Assembly (NCBI RefSeq): GCF_913063105.1
Contig: NZ_CAJXYQ010000001.1
Span: forward strand, 310,001-374,000
DNA from: an uncultured Draconibacterium sp.
GTDB lineage: Bacteria > Bacteroidota > Bacteroidia > Bacteroidales > Prolixibacteraceae
Reading direction: 5' to 3'
Length of the DNA stretch: 64,000 nt
Below the pieces are notes generated by a model that had not been told where the DNA came from, ran no database searches, and worked only from the letters and a program-made list of their open reading frames with translations. Of the stretch, positions 1 through 8,753 are shown piece after piece (position 1 is the stretch's first letter; every line of letters starts with the position of its first letter). The translations under genes were made by a program, and so were the position numbers.

Positions 1-705
1 ATGGGACTGAATGAAAATACCATTATTTGTTTTACAGGTGATAACGGGGGGGTGGCTGCCGGCGATGCTTTTGCTACATCAAACAAACCCCTTCGCGCCG
101 GAAAAGGCTACCAATTTGAAGGCGGAATTCGCGAACCCTATTTTATTAAAGTTCCGGGAATGGGAAACGGACAAAAATGTTCGACACCGGTTACAGGAAC
201 CGACTTTTATCCGACGATTTTGGAGCTATGTGGAGTAGAATTAAAACCTAAAGAACACATTGACGGCAAAAGTCTTGTTCCGCTTTTAAAAGGAGAAACT
301 ATGGCCGAACGACCATTGGTTTGGCATTACCCGCATTATGGAAACCAGGGGGGAGAGCCTTCATCAATCATTCGGCAGGGCGATTGGAAATTGATTCATT
401 ATTACGAAGATAGCCGTGAAGAATTATACAATCTGGAAAACGATTTGTCGGAAACAACTAATTTAGCTGCCGATAACCAGGAAAAAGTAAAAGAACTAAG
501 TGCAACCCTCTTCGCTATGTTGGAAGAAATGGGAGCCCGTTTTCCTGAACGTGACCCAAGCTGGACAGCCGAGCGCGAAGCTGCCCACCTAAAAAATATT
601 GTTGAAAAGCGCTGGCCGGCATTGGAGAAACAACGCAAGCAGTTTCTATCTGAAGATTTTGATCCGGGAAACAACTGGTGGGGCAGCATGGTTGTAAATG
701 ACTAA
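1..705 (+). CDS. Sulfatase, C-terminal part (5' end outside window)
   Basis: This is the C-terminal portion of an alkaline-phosphatase-superfamily sulfatase, which hydrolyses sulfate esters on glycans or small molecules. The visible part carries the late metal-site segment FTGDNGG near residue 11, then an FEGGIREP motif and the typical tail with TGTDFYPTILELCGV and DGKSLVPLLKG. The catalytic Cys/Ser-X-Pro-X-Arg motif that is matured to formylglycine must lie upstream of base 1, so the ATG at position 1 is probably an internal methionine. It is followed by a TIM-barrel sugar isomerase-like gene, which suits a glycan-degradation setting. Family assignment is firm; substrate cannot be read. Confidence 0.9.
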   Translation: MGLNENTIICFTGDNGGVAAGDAFATSNKPLRAGKGYQFEGGIREPYFIKVPGMGNGQKCSTPVTGTDFYPTILELCGVELKPKEHIDGKSLVPLLKGETMAERPLVWHYPHYGNQGGEPSSIIRQGDWKLIHYYEDSREELYNLENDLSETTNLAADNQEKVKELSATLFAMLEEMGARFPERDPSWTAEREAAHLKNIVEKRWPALEKQRKQFLSEDFDPGNNWWGSMVVND

Positions 706-827
706 ATTTCGTAACGAATCTTCACTATTCAATTTGTAGCGTTTAAAACAAGAAGACAGAACCTACAGGACATTTTTTATTACAGAATAAACTAACACCA
801 CTATAAAATTATTTAAACCACAGTAAC

Positions 828-1751
828 ATGAAACGTAGAAACTTCATAAAAAACACGGCAGCAAGTGGCATTGCCCTCACGGGGCTAACCGGAGCTTTAC
901 AGGCATCGGGGGGCGAAAAGAAAAAATCGAACAAAGCAAAATTTAACCTGAAGTATGCCCCAAGCCTGGGCACATTTAACGAACATGCAGGAGAAGATCC
1001 GATTGACAATATAAAATTTATGGCCGACCAGGGATTTCGGGCAGTTTTCGACAACAGCCTGATGAAAAAAGAACCGGCATTACAGGAAAAAATAGCCAAC
1101 GAACTGGCACGCAACAACATGGATTTGGGGCCCTTTGTATTATATGCTGATTTTAAAACAAAATCGTTTGTTACCCAAAACGAAGATATCAAACAAATGC
1201 TAAAAGACACCATGCACAAGGGGCTGGAAGTTCAGAAAAGAACAGGGGTAAAAACAGCATTGATTGTGCCCGGAAGATTTGATGAAGGCCTGGAGCATGG
1301 CTATCAAATGGCCAATATTATTGACAACCTGCGCATGTGTTGTGACATTGTTGGCCCCACAGGCCTGGAGCTGGTTATGGAACCATTAAACGCCTGGACC
1401 AACCACCCGGGATTAATTTTAACCAAAATGCCCGAGGCCTATATGCTTTGTGTAGCCGTTAACCACCCCAGTTGTAAAATTGTTAACGACATGTACCACC
1501 AGCAAATTACCGAAGGAAATATTATCCCCAACATCGATAAATGCTGGGATCACATTGGCGCTTTTCACATTGGCGATAATCCCGGGCGCAAAGAACCCGG
1601 AACTGGTGAAATAAATTACCTGAACATTTTTAAACACATCTACGATAAAGGATATAACGGAGTACTGTGCTGCGAACATGGTAAAAGCATATCAGGCAAA
1701 AAAGGAGAAAAAGCCTTTATCGAAGCCTATCGGACAGTAGATAATTTTTAA
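828..1751 (+). CDS. Tat-exported TIM-barrel sugar isomerase/epimerase-like protein (hydroxypyruvate isomerase-like)
   Basis: A 307-residue protein of the xylose-isomerase-like TIM-barrel (AP endonuclease 2) superfamily. Residues 1-28 form a twin-arginine-type signal (MKRRNFIKNTAASGIALTG), so it is probably periplasmic. Likely metal ligands are visible in order: Glu185 in ELVMEPLNAW, Asp221 and His224 in NDMYHQQ, His247 in GAFHIGD, and Glu283 in LCCEHGK; this spacing resembles hydroxypyruvate isomerases. The spacing after the sulfatase gene is 122 bp, and a strong hairpin terminator follows. The fold and export signal are clear; the substrate is unknown and it may be a sugar epimerase rather than a hydroxypyruvate isomerase. 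Confidence 0.85.
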   Translation: MKRRNFIKNTAASGIALTGLTGALQASGGEKKKSNKAKFNLKYAPSLGTFNEHAGEDPIDNIKFMADQGFRAVFDNSLMKKEPALQEKIANELARNNMDLGPFVLYADFKTKSFVTQNEDIKQMLKDTMHKGLEVQKRTGVKTALIVPGRFDEGLEHGYQMANIIDNLRMCCDIVGPTGLELVMEPLNAWTNHPGLILTKMPEAYMLCVAVNHPSCKIVNDMYHQQITEGNIIPNIDKCWDHIGAFHIGDNPGRKEPGTGEINYLNIFKHIYDKGYNGVLCCEHGKSISGKKGEKAFIEAYRTVDNF

Positions 1752-1757
1752 CAATAA

Positions 1758-1790
1758 AAAAGGTGGCTAGCTAGTAGGCCACCTTTTCTT
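1758..1790 (+). terminator. Rho-independent terminator after the TIM-barrel gene
   Basis: A perfect 10-bp stem pairs AAAAGGTGGC (1758-1767) with GCCACCTTTT (1778-1787) around a 10-nt loop, and the descending arm ends in a T-rich run. It lies 6 nt behind the stop codon. Confidence 0.85.
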
Positions 1791-2014
1791 TTAGTTTCAT
1801 CTAAGGAGGAGGGTTGGCAGTTTACAGCAGCGAAATATACTACTAAAGAACTACCAAATATTTTTATTGAAAATTCTGTTTCTTCAAAACGCTCCGCTAA
1901 TTTCGACATATACCCGAACAAAACAGATTCAAATCGTAAAACAGAGTTGCATATCGTAAAAAACAACTTCAAATAACATTTTTTGTACCTTTACTCCATA
2001 ACTCTATTCTGTCA

Positions 2015-3169
2015 ATGATAAAAACAATTGCTCTGCTTTCTCCCGTCTATGCAACCTTGTTTTGGGGTGTTACCCTTTTGATTCAAAGGCGACCTGCCAA
2101 TCAAAGTCGTTTTGTATTGGGTATTTTTATGCTCTTTGCCTGTATGCTTTACGTTTCACATACTGTATTTTTTCTGGAATTCTACCATACTTACTCTTTC
2201 TTCGAAAGCATTTATTTGTACGCAGGCCTATCGGTGTATCCGTTATTTTATACCTACATCTTATTATTGAGTACTATTCGGTTTAACACCAGGCGGCATT
2301 TACTCCATTTTCTTCCGGGCATTCTGTTTGGGGTTGTTGCCTTAATATTAACCTCCTTGCTAACTCCCGACCAACGAATTTACTACGTTAAGCACATACT
2401 GATAAACGAGAATCTTAAAAACATTGATACCACTACCCTTACAGGAGTTAAAGCATTGGTTTTTTTGATTAGTAGAATCATTTTCATTCTTCAAACAGTT
2501 ATCTATCTCATTTTCGGAATTCGTATTGCAAACCAGCACAACAAAACCATTAACAACTTTTTTTCAGAAACTGAGGGCAAACGAATGAACTGGGTAAGGG
2601 ATATTAGTATTCTGGTCTTAGGTGTTTCACTTGCTGCCATTAGTTTTGCCTTGCTTGGCCGCAGCTATTTTGTACAACACGATTTATTACTTCTGTTGCC
2701 TTCTGCCTTTTTTACAGTTTTCTTCTTTATTTTAGGCTATAAAGGCAATTTACAGCAACCCATTTACGAACGTTTGTATGAAAACGACGAAGCATTAAGC
2801 TACCAGGAAGATGCCCCGCCGGAAGAAAACAACCTAAAAGAAAGACTATTGGTTCTTTTTGAAGAGAATAAAATTTACCGTTTGAACGATTTGCGTATCC
2901 ATACTATTTCTGAATCGTTGCATACCAACCGCACCTATATTTCGCGTTTGATAAACGAAGAGTTTCAAATGAACTTTAACGAGTTTGTAAACCAATACCG
3001 TATTAAGGAAGCAAAAGAACTGCTTCGCACACCAGCGAGTACCAAATACACCATGGAATATATTGCCGAACAGGCCGGTTTTGGATCGGTTGCTTCATTT
3101 TCGCGTGTGTTTAAAGAAATTGAAGGTGTTACACCTGGCAAATACCGGCTCATGCACAACAAAGACTAG
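2015..3169 (+). CDS. Seven-TM AraC-family transcriptional regulator
   Basis: A 384-residue membrane-bound regulator. Residues about 1-250 contain seven hydrophobic segments separated by short loops; residues about 275-384 form an AraC-type double helix-turn-helix, with LHTNRTYISRLINEEF as the first recognition region and the second ending in VASFSRVFKEIEGVTPGKYR. Such 7TM-AraC fusions are common in Bacteroidota and are thought to sense membrane or periplasmic signals. Target genes are unknown; the neighbouring small membrane-protein gene 62 bp downstream is a candidate. The start chosen gives a hydrophobic first segment right after Met. Family call is firm, ligand and regulon are not visible. 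Confidence 0.88.
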   Translation: MIKTIALLSPVYATLFWGVTLLIQRRPANQSRFVLGIFMLFACMLYVSHTVFFLEFYHTYSFFESIYLYAGLSVYPLFYTYILLLSTIRFNTRRHLLHFLPGILFGVVALILTSLLTPDQRIYYVKHILINENLKNIDTTTLTGVKALVFLISRIIFILQTVIYLIFGIRIANQHNKTINNFFSETEGKRMNWVRDISILVLGVSLAAISFALLGRSYFVQHDLLLLLPSAFFTVFFFILGYKGNLQQPIYERLYENDEALSYQEDAPPEENNLKERLLVLFEENKIYRLNDLRIHTISESLHTNRTYISRLINEEFQMNFNEFVNQYRIKEAKELLRTPASTKYTMEYIAEQAGFGSVASFSRVFKEIEGVTPGKYRLMHNKD

Positions 3170-3231
3170 CGAGTATTGGCTTTTATACTACTGCCAGTAA
3201 AATTATAATAGAGGCTAAAACCAGCTCTTCA

Positions 3232-3648
3232 ATGAAAAAAAAGAAAAAAAATTCAGTTGTTGGCAAAATCCTGATTGGTACAATTGCTCTAATTTTTTTG
3301 GGCTATGGCTGTTTTTTAGGTGTGCTGTGGCTGGGTGGGTCTACAACCCCTGCAAAGGTGAACAATTTTCGACGTGAAATGGGTGAGCGTAACGAAACCA
3401 TTCGCAATCAGTATACTTATTCGTACGATTACCAGTTTACGATTTCGGGTAAAAACTATTCCGGGCATTCAAAAAAAGTGCAAAGTCCTGTCTTTCTAAA
3501 AAACCAGGGTAACACTTTTATTACCGTCCACTATTTAAAATGCTGCCCGGTGCTTAATGCACCTGCCGACGATTTTAAGCCCTGGTATAAAATTCTTATT
3601 TATTTTGGGGTGGCCTTTGTTTTAGGCTATTTTATAAAACGAATGTAA
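3232..3648 (+). CDS. Small membrane protein, DUF3592-like
   Basis: A 138-residue protein beginning with a lysine run, followed by a TM helix at about residues 11-33, an extracytoplasmic beta-rich stretch (YSYDYQFTISGKNYSG, then FITVHYL) and a second TM helix at about 118-135. The arrangement of two helices around a short beta domain with a YxYxVxGxxY-like motif resembles DUF3592 proteins, whose function is unknown. It follows the AraC regulator on the same strand and may be co-transcribed with it. I do not recognise it more precisely. Confidence 0.65.
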   Translation: MKKKKKNSVVGKILIGTIALIFLGYGCFLGVLWLGGSTTPAKVNNFRREMGERNETIRNQYTYSYDYQFTISGKNYSGHSKKVQSPVFLKNQGNTFITVHYLKCCPVLNAPADDFKPWYKILIYFGVAFVLGYFIKRM

Positions 3649-3797
3649 CACTGCCGAGAATGCAATTAAATGCTCTTTCCTCAAGTATTTCAAAATTAAT
3701 TGATTACTTTTTCTTTGAATAGGATACTGTGCAAATTCGTGTGGTTACAATAACTGCAGGAAATTACGAGAATGAAAACCAAACTACTCAACACCCG

Positions 3798-4496
3798 CTA
3801 TTTTGATTGTAAATACTTTACTTTCAAGTGTACCAGCCGCTCGGAAAGTTGTTGCCCTTCAGGCGTAATCATGGCAAATCTATCTTTTTCAAGTAATAAT
3901 TTGTAGGCTTTATCGCAAGCGGCAACCGCTCTTTCAAAATCGCCCTTTTGCTCCATCACCCGGCTCATCAAATCGTAAGCTTCTGGCAATTTAGCGGAGA
4001 GCTGAATTGCTTTCCTGGCATCATTTTCTGCATTATCAACCTGGTTTAGAGCTAAAAAAGCCAATCCTCTTTTCGACAATGCATAAGCCAGCCGATTCCC
4101 GGAAATATTCTCCGACGCCAATTCAAGTCCCTTATTTATATCCTCCAAAGCACCGGAGTTATCGCCCTGTTGTATACGAATTTCACCACGTAACAACAAT
4201 CCGCTAACATGTTCCGGGTTTAATCGTAATAGGTCATCCAAATAATCCGCCGATTTATTTGTCCAGTTCATTTGTGCCGCTGCCTTTGCCTGAACATAAT
4301 AGGCACTCGTCTTTTTGTTGTTATCCGAAAACGCATGGTTTGCTCTTCGTGCTTTTCGAATTGCCTGGTCAATATCTCCACTCCTGTAAGCCGCTTGAGC
4401 TTCGGACAATTCTTGCTCGGCATCAATAAAAAAAATGCTTACAACAGTAACCAGCACTGCGATTAAAAAAGATACTATTCGTACAAATTTTATCAT
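3798..4496 (-). CDS. Membrane-anchored TPR protein
   Basis: A 232-residue protein with an N-terminal signal anchor (about residues 5-25) followed by tetratricopeptide-type helical repeats over most of its length: visible units include AYRSGDIDQAIRKARRA, LNPEHVSGLLLRGEIRIQQGD, RLAYALSKRGLAFLALNQVD and KLPEAYDLMSRVMEQKGDFE. TPR arrays are scaffolds for protein binding. It starts 1 nt after the upstream zinc-ribbon membrane protein stops, so the two are very probably co-transcribed and perhaps translationally coupled. It is the last gene of the zinc-ribbon operon. Function is unknown. Confidence 0.85.
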   Translation of the reverse strand: MIKFVRIVSFLIAVLVTVVSIFFIDAEQELSEAQAAYRSGDIDQAIRKARRANHAFSDNNKKTSAYYVQAKAAAQMNWTNKSADYLDDLLRLNPEHVSGLLLRGEIRIQQGDNSGALEDINKGLELASENISGNRLAYALSKRGLAFLALNQVDNAENDARKAIQLSAKLPEAYDLMSRVMEQKGDFERAVAACDKAYKLLLEKDRFAMITPEGQQLSERLVHLKVKYLQSK

Positions 4497-4497
4497 G

Positions 4498-5091
4498 TTA
4501 ATTTTTTTTAGTCGGTAATGGCATAGTAACCAGCATTAAAAACAGCATAAAGAATAAATCGATAAGCGATAAAATAACCCAGAATCCCCCATTTAAACCT
4601 TCGGAAAAGGTACGGCTTACAACACCTGCAGTAGAAAAAATACCAAACACCGATTCGGTGGTATCGGCATTCCAAACTCTGGCCAACCAATTAAAAGGAT
4701 CGAAAACAGGTTGCGCCAGTCCAAATCCAAATGCTTGTCCAATCATAAACATAAAAAAAAGAAGTACCACCATTTTAAACCGAATGTTTGCAAGTGCTTC
4801 AATGTATTCTCCTGCAGTTTGTTTAACCATCCACGAAATTGTTACACCGGCAATCACACCCTGTATAAGTATATAATAACCAATCCAGTAACGAATCCAC
4901 CCAAACACCAACCCGGTTGCAATGGCTAAAGCTAAGCATTTTACTATGGGTGCCGTTGATAAATTTTTAGGCATGGCCTTAGGCTTTGCTGTATTGGCAG
5001 AAGTAGTGCCTTTTTGCGGAGCACCGCAATTCTGACAGAATTTATCGTCCTGTTGAATTGTTTTTCCACATGCCTTGCATTTGTATTTCAT
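4498..5091 (-). CDS. Zinc-ribbon multi-pass membrane protein
   Basis: A 197-residue protein with an N-terminal zinc ribbon, CKACGKTIQQDDKFCQNCG (residues 5-23, Cys4), a short linker, then about four hydrophobic segments: two at about 50-90, one at about 105-128 and one at about 170-193. Zinc-ribbon-plus-membrane proteins of this design are common and mostly uncharacterised; the ribbon probably faces the cytoplasm and may bind protein or nucleic acid. It sits between a 31-codon zinc-ribbon reading frame and the TPR gene in a tight minus-strand operon. The start is the Met directly before the ribbon. Confidence 0.8.
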   Translation of the reverse strand: MKYKCKACGKTIQQDDKFCQNCGAPQKGTTSANTAKPKAMPKNLSTAPIVKCLALAIATGLVFGWIRYWIGYYILIQGVIAGVTISWMVKQTAGEYIEALANIRFKMVVLLFFMFMIGQAFGFGLAQPVFDPFNWLARVWNADTTESVFGIFSTAGVVSRTFSEGLNGGFWVILSLIDLFFMLFLMLVTMPLPTKKN

Positions 5092-5113
5092 TTTTTCTAA
5101 AGTTATTAAGGTT

Positions 5114-5209
5114 CTATTTTAACAAAGGGCATCCGCAATTCCGGCAAATGTTTTCCTCAATATTGTGCAAAAAAGCACAGGCGTTGCAAAAAATAATGGT
5201 ATTTGTCAA
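5114..5209 (-). CDS. Possible 31-residue zinc-ribbon protein, or lost C-terminal extension of the AIM24 gene
   Basis: Too short for ordinary gene finding. Reading minus from a TTG at 5209 gives 31 codons with a clear Cys4 ribbon, CNACAFLHNIEENICRNCG, ending at TAG (5114-5116). There is no ATG. The same reading frame stays open upstream to 5257, directly behind the TGA stop of the AIM24 gene (5258-5260), so this could instead be a C-terminal ribbon cut off from that gene by a stop codon, or added by rare readthrough. It lies exactly between two operon genes (48 nt after one, 22 nt before the next). Ribbon motif is clear, expression is unproven. Confidence 0.4.
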   Translation of the reverse strand: MTNTIIFCNACAFLHNIEENICRNCGCPLLK

Positions 5210-5257
5210 AAGCCTGATTTTTAATTTGCCGAGAGTAGCCCATGTCCATTCACCTCG

Positions 5258-6049
5258 TCATTTCTGTAGTCTTAAAACATTACTATTGATGGCTCTAACG
5301 GTGTGAATCAGGGTATTAAAGTAATTATCAACCGGGGCAATCAATACTTTTCCGGTGCCGGTAAAAGTGTTTACCAATCCTTCGCCCGAAATTACGGTTG
5401 AAAAAATACCGCGTGTGGCTTTTGCAACTTTCAGCTCGATACCCGAGGTGCGGGCAACTGCAAAACTTCCATCCACTACCAATTTGCCATTTGTAAGTTC
5501 CACCTCTTCCAGCGGTCCGGCCGAGTTAATAATTACTTTGCCCGTACCAGCCACAACGGTTTGAAACCATTTTTCGCCCGAAAACATAGCGCTGATAGCA
5601 CGATTGGTAAAGGCACCCAGTTCGATATTTAGCTCTGATGCATAATAGGCTCCGCGGTCAAGTATCCATTCGTCGTTATCCAATTCCAGAATGGTAAATT
5701 CGCCAAACGATGGCGTTAAATGAACCGTGCCGGTTCCGCTAATTACAGGCTTTACAACTTTTTCTTTGGTAATCATCGATTTAAAAATGCTGCCAACCCC
5801 GGGTAAATCCGATTGTAATTCCAGGTTTCCCTGCATATAGTGCATGGCGCCTGCTTCGTACCTGAAAGCAGCATTATCGAGTTCTACTTTTACCATATTT
5901 AAACGTTCGCGTGTTACCACATCGAAGGTTACTTTTCCGACAGGTGGCGGGGTTGCTGACTGTTGCGCTTGCCCCACTTTGTTGCCACAGCTGCCACAAA
6001 ATGCAGCACCGGCTTTTATTTCATTTCCACAGTTTGAACAGAATGGCAT
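5258..6049 (-). CDS. AIM24/TIGR00266-family protein with N-terminal zinc ribbon
   Basis: A 263-residue protein. Residues 4-22 form a zinc ribbon (MPFCSNCGNEI then FCGSCG); from about residue 38 the rest is a beta-sheet domain of the AIM24 family, recognisable from repeated GTGxVxL turns (SGTGTVHLTP, AGTGKVIINS, TGTGKVLIAP) and the AGAMHYMQGNL segment. AIM24-like proteins form trimeric beta-prism structures; their bacterial role is not established. The first 24 residues nearly match those of the 885-residue protein encoded just upstream, pointing to a shared or duplicated ribbon module. An in-frame second ribbon follows its stop codon. Confidence 0.85.
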   Translation of the reverse strand: MPFCSNCGNEIKAGAAFCGSCGNKVGQAQQSATPPPVGKVTFDVVTRERLNMVKVELDNAAFRYEAGAMHYMQGNLELQSDLPGVGSIFKSMITKEKVVKPVISGTGTVHLTPSFGEFTILELDNDEWILDRGAYYASELNIELGAFTNRAISAMFSGEKWFQTVVAGTGKVIINSAGPLEEVELTNGKLVVDGSFAVARTSGIELKVAKATRGIFSTVISGEGLVNTFTGTGKVLIAPVDNYFNTLIHTVRAINSNVLRLQK

Positions 6050-6066
6050 AATAGTAATTTTTAACT

Positions 6067-8724
6067 TTATTTAATTGGTTGTGGTTTATAATACATCTTA
6101 AATTTTCCTCCTTCTCCGTGAACAGTTATTATCCATACATCAGAGCTGTTTAATGGCTTAGGGGCTACTGTTGAAAATTCACCTTTGTCTGTTTCCTGAC
6201 CATCAGAATAAACTAACATGCCATCCACTCCTCCGTGAGAAGACCTGCCTCTAAAATCCATTTTTTCTGAATGTCGTAATGTACTATAAAATTTTATTGA
6301 AAGTTTCATATTTGTAGCATTATTCCCTTTAAAATTGACGAAAGCTTTTGTTGTTACAGGTTCATCAGGTATGTATGTATTTTTAAATGCCGTCCACTTA
6401 GCCGTAGTTGTATAGTTTGAAAAACTTGAGCTTGATGGATTAGAAGGAATACAAGAGGAAGATAGACTTCCGTTATTTATGCTAGTATTGTGTTTTACCA
6501 TAATATCCATTGAATTATCCTCAAATTCGGTATTAAATAAAACCCATTTACTTTTTGCCATATTACCCAATTCAATAACAATTTCATTTTCTCCATCAAC
6601 AATAAAATCTTTTACTATTGTTGGCTTTTCAATATCGACACGGTCACTGGGTTTATATATTTCTACACGGTTTGGTTTTCCGGCAGTATAATGACCAATG
6701 AAAGTAAAGTTCGTTTTGGTTATGCCCGATTCTTTTAAGGTTCCCGTCCAGTTCTTTTTATCCACACCTTTATCAAGTGGTCTTATGGCCACTTTGTACC
6801 CCCCATATTTTGCTTTTTCGCCTTTAGCAAGGTTTTCAGTAATGGTTAAATTCACCTTCTCGTTTAGCATTTTTGCCATCAACGCCGCCTCTTTTGTTAG
6901 CTCTAATTTAAGGTTATAAAAACGCCAGTTATTTACTGATGTAAACACTGGGTATAATTGATCGATAATTCGTTGTTTGCCCTCACCATATACTCCTTCA
7001 ATATCTTTTTGACTGGGCCAGGTCATTCGTTTTAAACCTGCTTCTGCTGCTAATGAATTTAGCTCTGCTGTGTTTTCATTATCTGTACCTACTTTCGTAG
7101 TTTTCATAAATTTCCAGGCATAATCTTCAATTTCTTCCATTATTTCCTTGTATGCCTCTGCAGGATTATCGGCATTATCCTTATGTATATCAATCATTAA
7201 CCTGCGCCACTCTTTTAACGAACGTTCGTTATAGGTTTTATTGTAAAAATCGTATACCTCCCAAAGCTCTTTGTATTTTTGAGCGAGCATTGCGTTACCA
7301 AATTCTGTTAAGGCAATATCGATAAAATAAACACCAATAAATGCGATGTTAATTACCGGAGTACCAAACTCGGCAACCAACTGGTTCATTATGTTTTTGG
7401 TGAGGTTGATAGCCGTTGTTTTGTTGTCGCTATAACATAAATCGTAACCCAGTTGTACTATACTGGCTGCGTAACCAAGGTTTTTGAAGCCATTATTTAG
7501 TTTGTTTGTAAAATCTGTAGAATAGCTTCCACCAGCAGTTAGAGTGTTAATTGCTACCCCTGAATTTCCGGAAAACTTGCTCCAAAACGATAAGCCCTGA
7601 TTTAAAGCTTCTTTGCCTAATTGACGGTCGTTTTCGTAATAACTTTCCAAAACTTCAATATGCATGTCTTTTCTATCACCTTTTAAATAACTATTGGGGA
7701 TATATACATTTGAAATGTATGCATGTCTTTTGGTCGCATTTTTTACCGTAAAAACTCCATAGCGGCTAAGATGATTGGTCCGGATATGTACAACTTTGTT
7801 TTTAGTATCTAAATCATACAAAACGGGTTCCCATTTTTTTGTTTTAGGATTGTAATATTGCGCAGCTACACACTCTTCAGCTTTTCCGTTCTTAATAAAC
7901 GATTGGTTGTAGGGCAGCGATATGGTTATAAAATCGTCGAACTTGCTTTTTCCTTTAAGTTCAATGTCGTAGGCAACAACCGAGCATTCACCATCAATCA
8001 CCTGTTGCTTGTATTCTTCAACAATTACCGATGTTTCTTTGTCCAGAACAAATTGTCCAAAATCGACTTTTACCTTTTTAAACTTAGCAACTGTATTTTC
8101 TGCCGAGACTTTAAGTGATTCTTTTGTAATTGGTTTTCCTTTGATATTTACAGGAATCTTAATTCCAACTTCAGTGGAGGATTTTGATTGTTTGGATCTA
8201 GTTTTTTCTGGTTCAATATCTACAATCCCGTCAACACCTTCGGTATCCAGAATGTTTTCACTGGTCTGTTCTGTGTCTAAATTTTGCCACCAATTAGAAA
8301 CCTTATTGTACATCAACATAGTAAGAACAATAAGTACTGCCAAAATAAAAATAGCTGTAATCGCGCAGCCTCTACATCCTTTTTTCTTTTTTGGGGGTGG
8401 TGTATTAATTGGAGGAGGCGGTGTTGGATTACCCTTCATATTTTGTTCCGGCTTTGGGCCGCCTGAAATTATTTTCCGGCCTTCTTTGGTAAGTTTTTGT
8501 TTCGGTGGTTCTGGCTTTGGTTCCGGTTGTTTTTGTGAATCCGGGGCAGCTTTTGATGTTGTGGTAACAGGCGTTCCACAAGCTGAGCAAAACTTTTCGT
8601 TTTCCTCTAAAACTTTTCCGCATTTTTTACACGAATTTGGATTCGATTCCTGGGGGCTGCCGCACGAGCCACAAAATTTGGCTCCTTCAGAGATTTCTTT
8701 ACCACAGTTTGTACAAAATGGCAT
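6067..8724 (-). CDS. Large double-zinc-ribbon, single-TM protein of unknown function
   Basis: An 885-residue protein. Residues 4-22 and 32-49 are two zinc ribbons (CTNCG...CGSCG and CKKCG...CSACG). A proline- and lysine-rich linker (60-115) leads to one TM helix at about 120-140. The remaining 740 residues would be extracytoplasmic: a beta-rich part around 190-345 ending in RTNHLSRYGVF, which resembles the closing motif of ZU5/Ig-like surface domains, an alpha-helical middle (about 360-620), and a C-terminal beta-rich domain. The gene is 18 nt upstream of the AIM24 gene. I do not recognise the ectodomain. Its base composition matches its neighbours. Confidence 0.75.
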   Translation of the reverse strand: MPFCTNCGKEISEGAKFCGSCGSPQESNPNSCKKCGKVLEENEKFCSACGTPVTTTSKAAPDSQKQPEPKPEPPKQKLTKEGRKIISGGPKPEQNMKGNPTPPPPINTPPPKKKKGCRGCAITAIFILAVLIVLTMLMYNKVSNWWQNLDTEQTSENILDTEGVDGIVDIEPEKTRSKQSKSSTEVGIKIPVNIKGKPITKESLKVSAENTVAKFKKVKVDFGQFVLDKETSVIVEEYKQQVIDGECSVVAYDIELKGKSKFDDFITISLPYNQSFIKNGKAEECVAAQYYNPKTKKWEPVLYDLDTKNKVVHIRTNHLSRYGVFTVKNATKRHAYISNVYIPNSYLKGDRKDMHIEVLESYYENDRQLGKEALNQGLSFWSKFSGNSGVAINTLTAGGSYSTDFTNKLNNGFKNLGYAASIVQLGYDLCYSDNKTTAINLTKNIMNQLVAEFGTPVINIAFIGVYFIDIALTEFGNAMLAQKYKELWEVYDFYNKTYNERSLKEWRRLMIDIHKDNADNPAEAYKEIMEEIEDYAWKFMKTTKVGTDNENTAELNSLAAEAGLKRMTWPSQKDIEGVYGEGKQRIIDQLYPVFTSVNNWRFYNLKLELTKEAALMAKMLNEKVNLTITENLAKGEKAKYGGYKVAIRPLDKGVDKKNWTGTLKESGITKTNFTFIGHYTAGKPNRVEIYKPSDRVDIEKPTIVKDFIVDGENEIVIELGNMAKSKWVLFNTEFEDNSMDIMVKHNTSINNGSLSSSCIPSNPSSSSFSNYTTTAKWTAFKNTYIPDEPVTTKAFVNFKGNNATNMKLSIKFYSTLRHSEKMDFRGRSSHGGVDGMLVYSDGQETDKGEFSTVAPKPLNSSDVWIITVHGEGGKFKMYYKPQPIK

Positions 8725-8753
8725 GTTATTGAGTTTTGGTTTTTTTAATTTAG

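Noticed and set aside
1976..2000. Promoter for the AraC-type regulator (TACCTTTA near 1986)
   Set aside because: The -7-like box has no -33 partner at a reasonable distance, so it was not listed.
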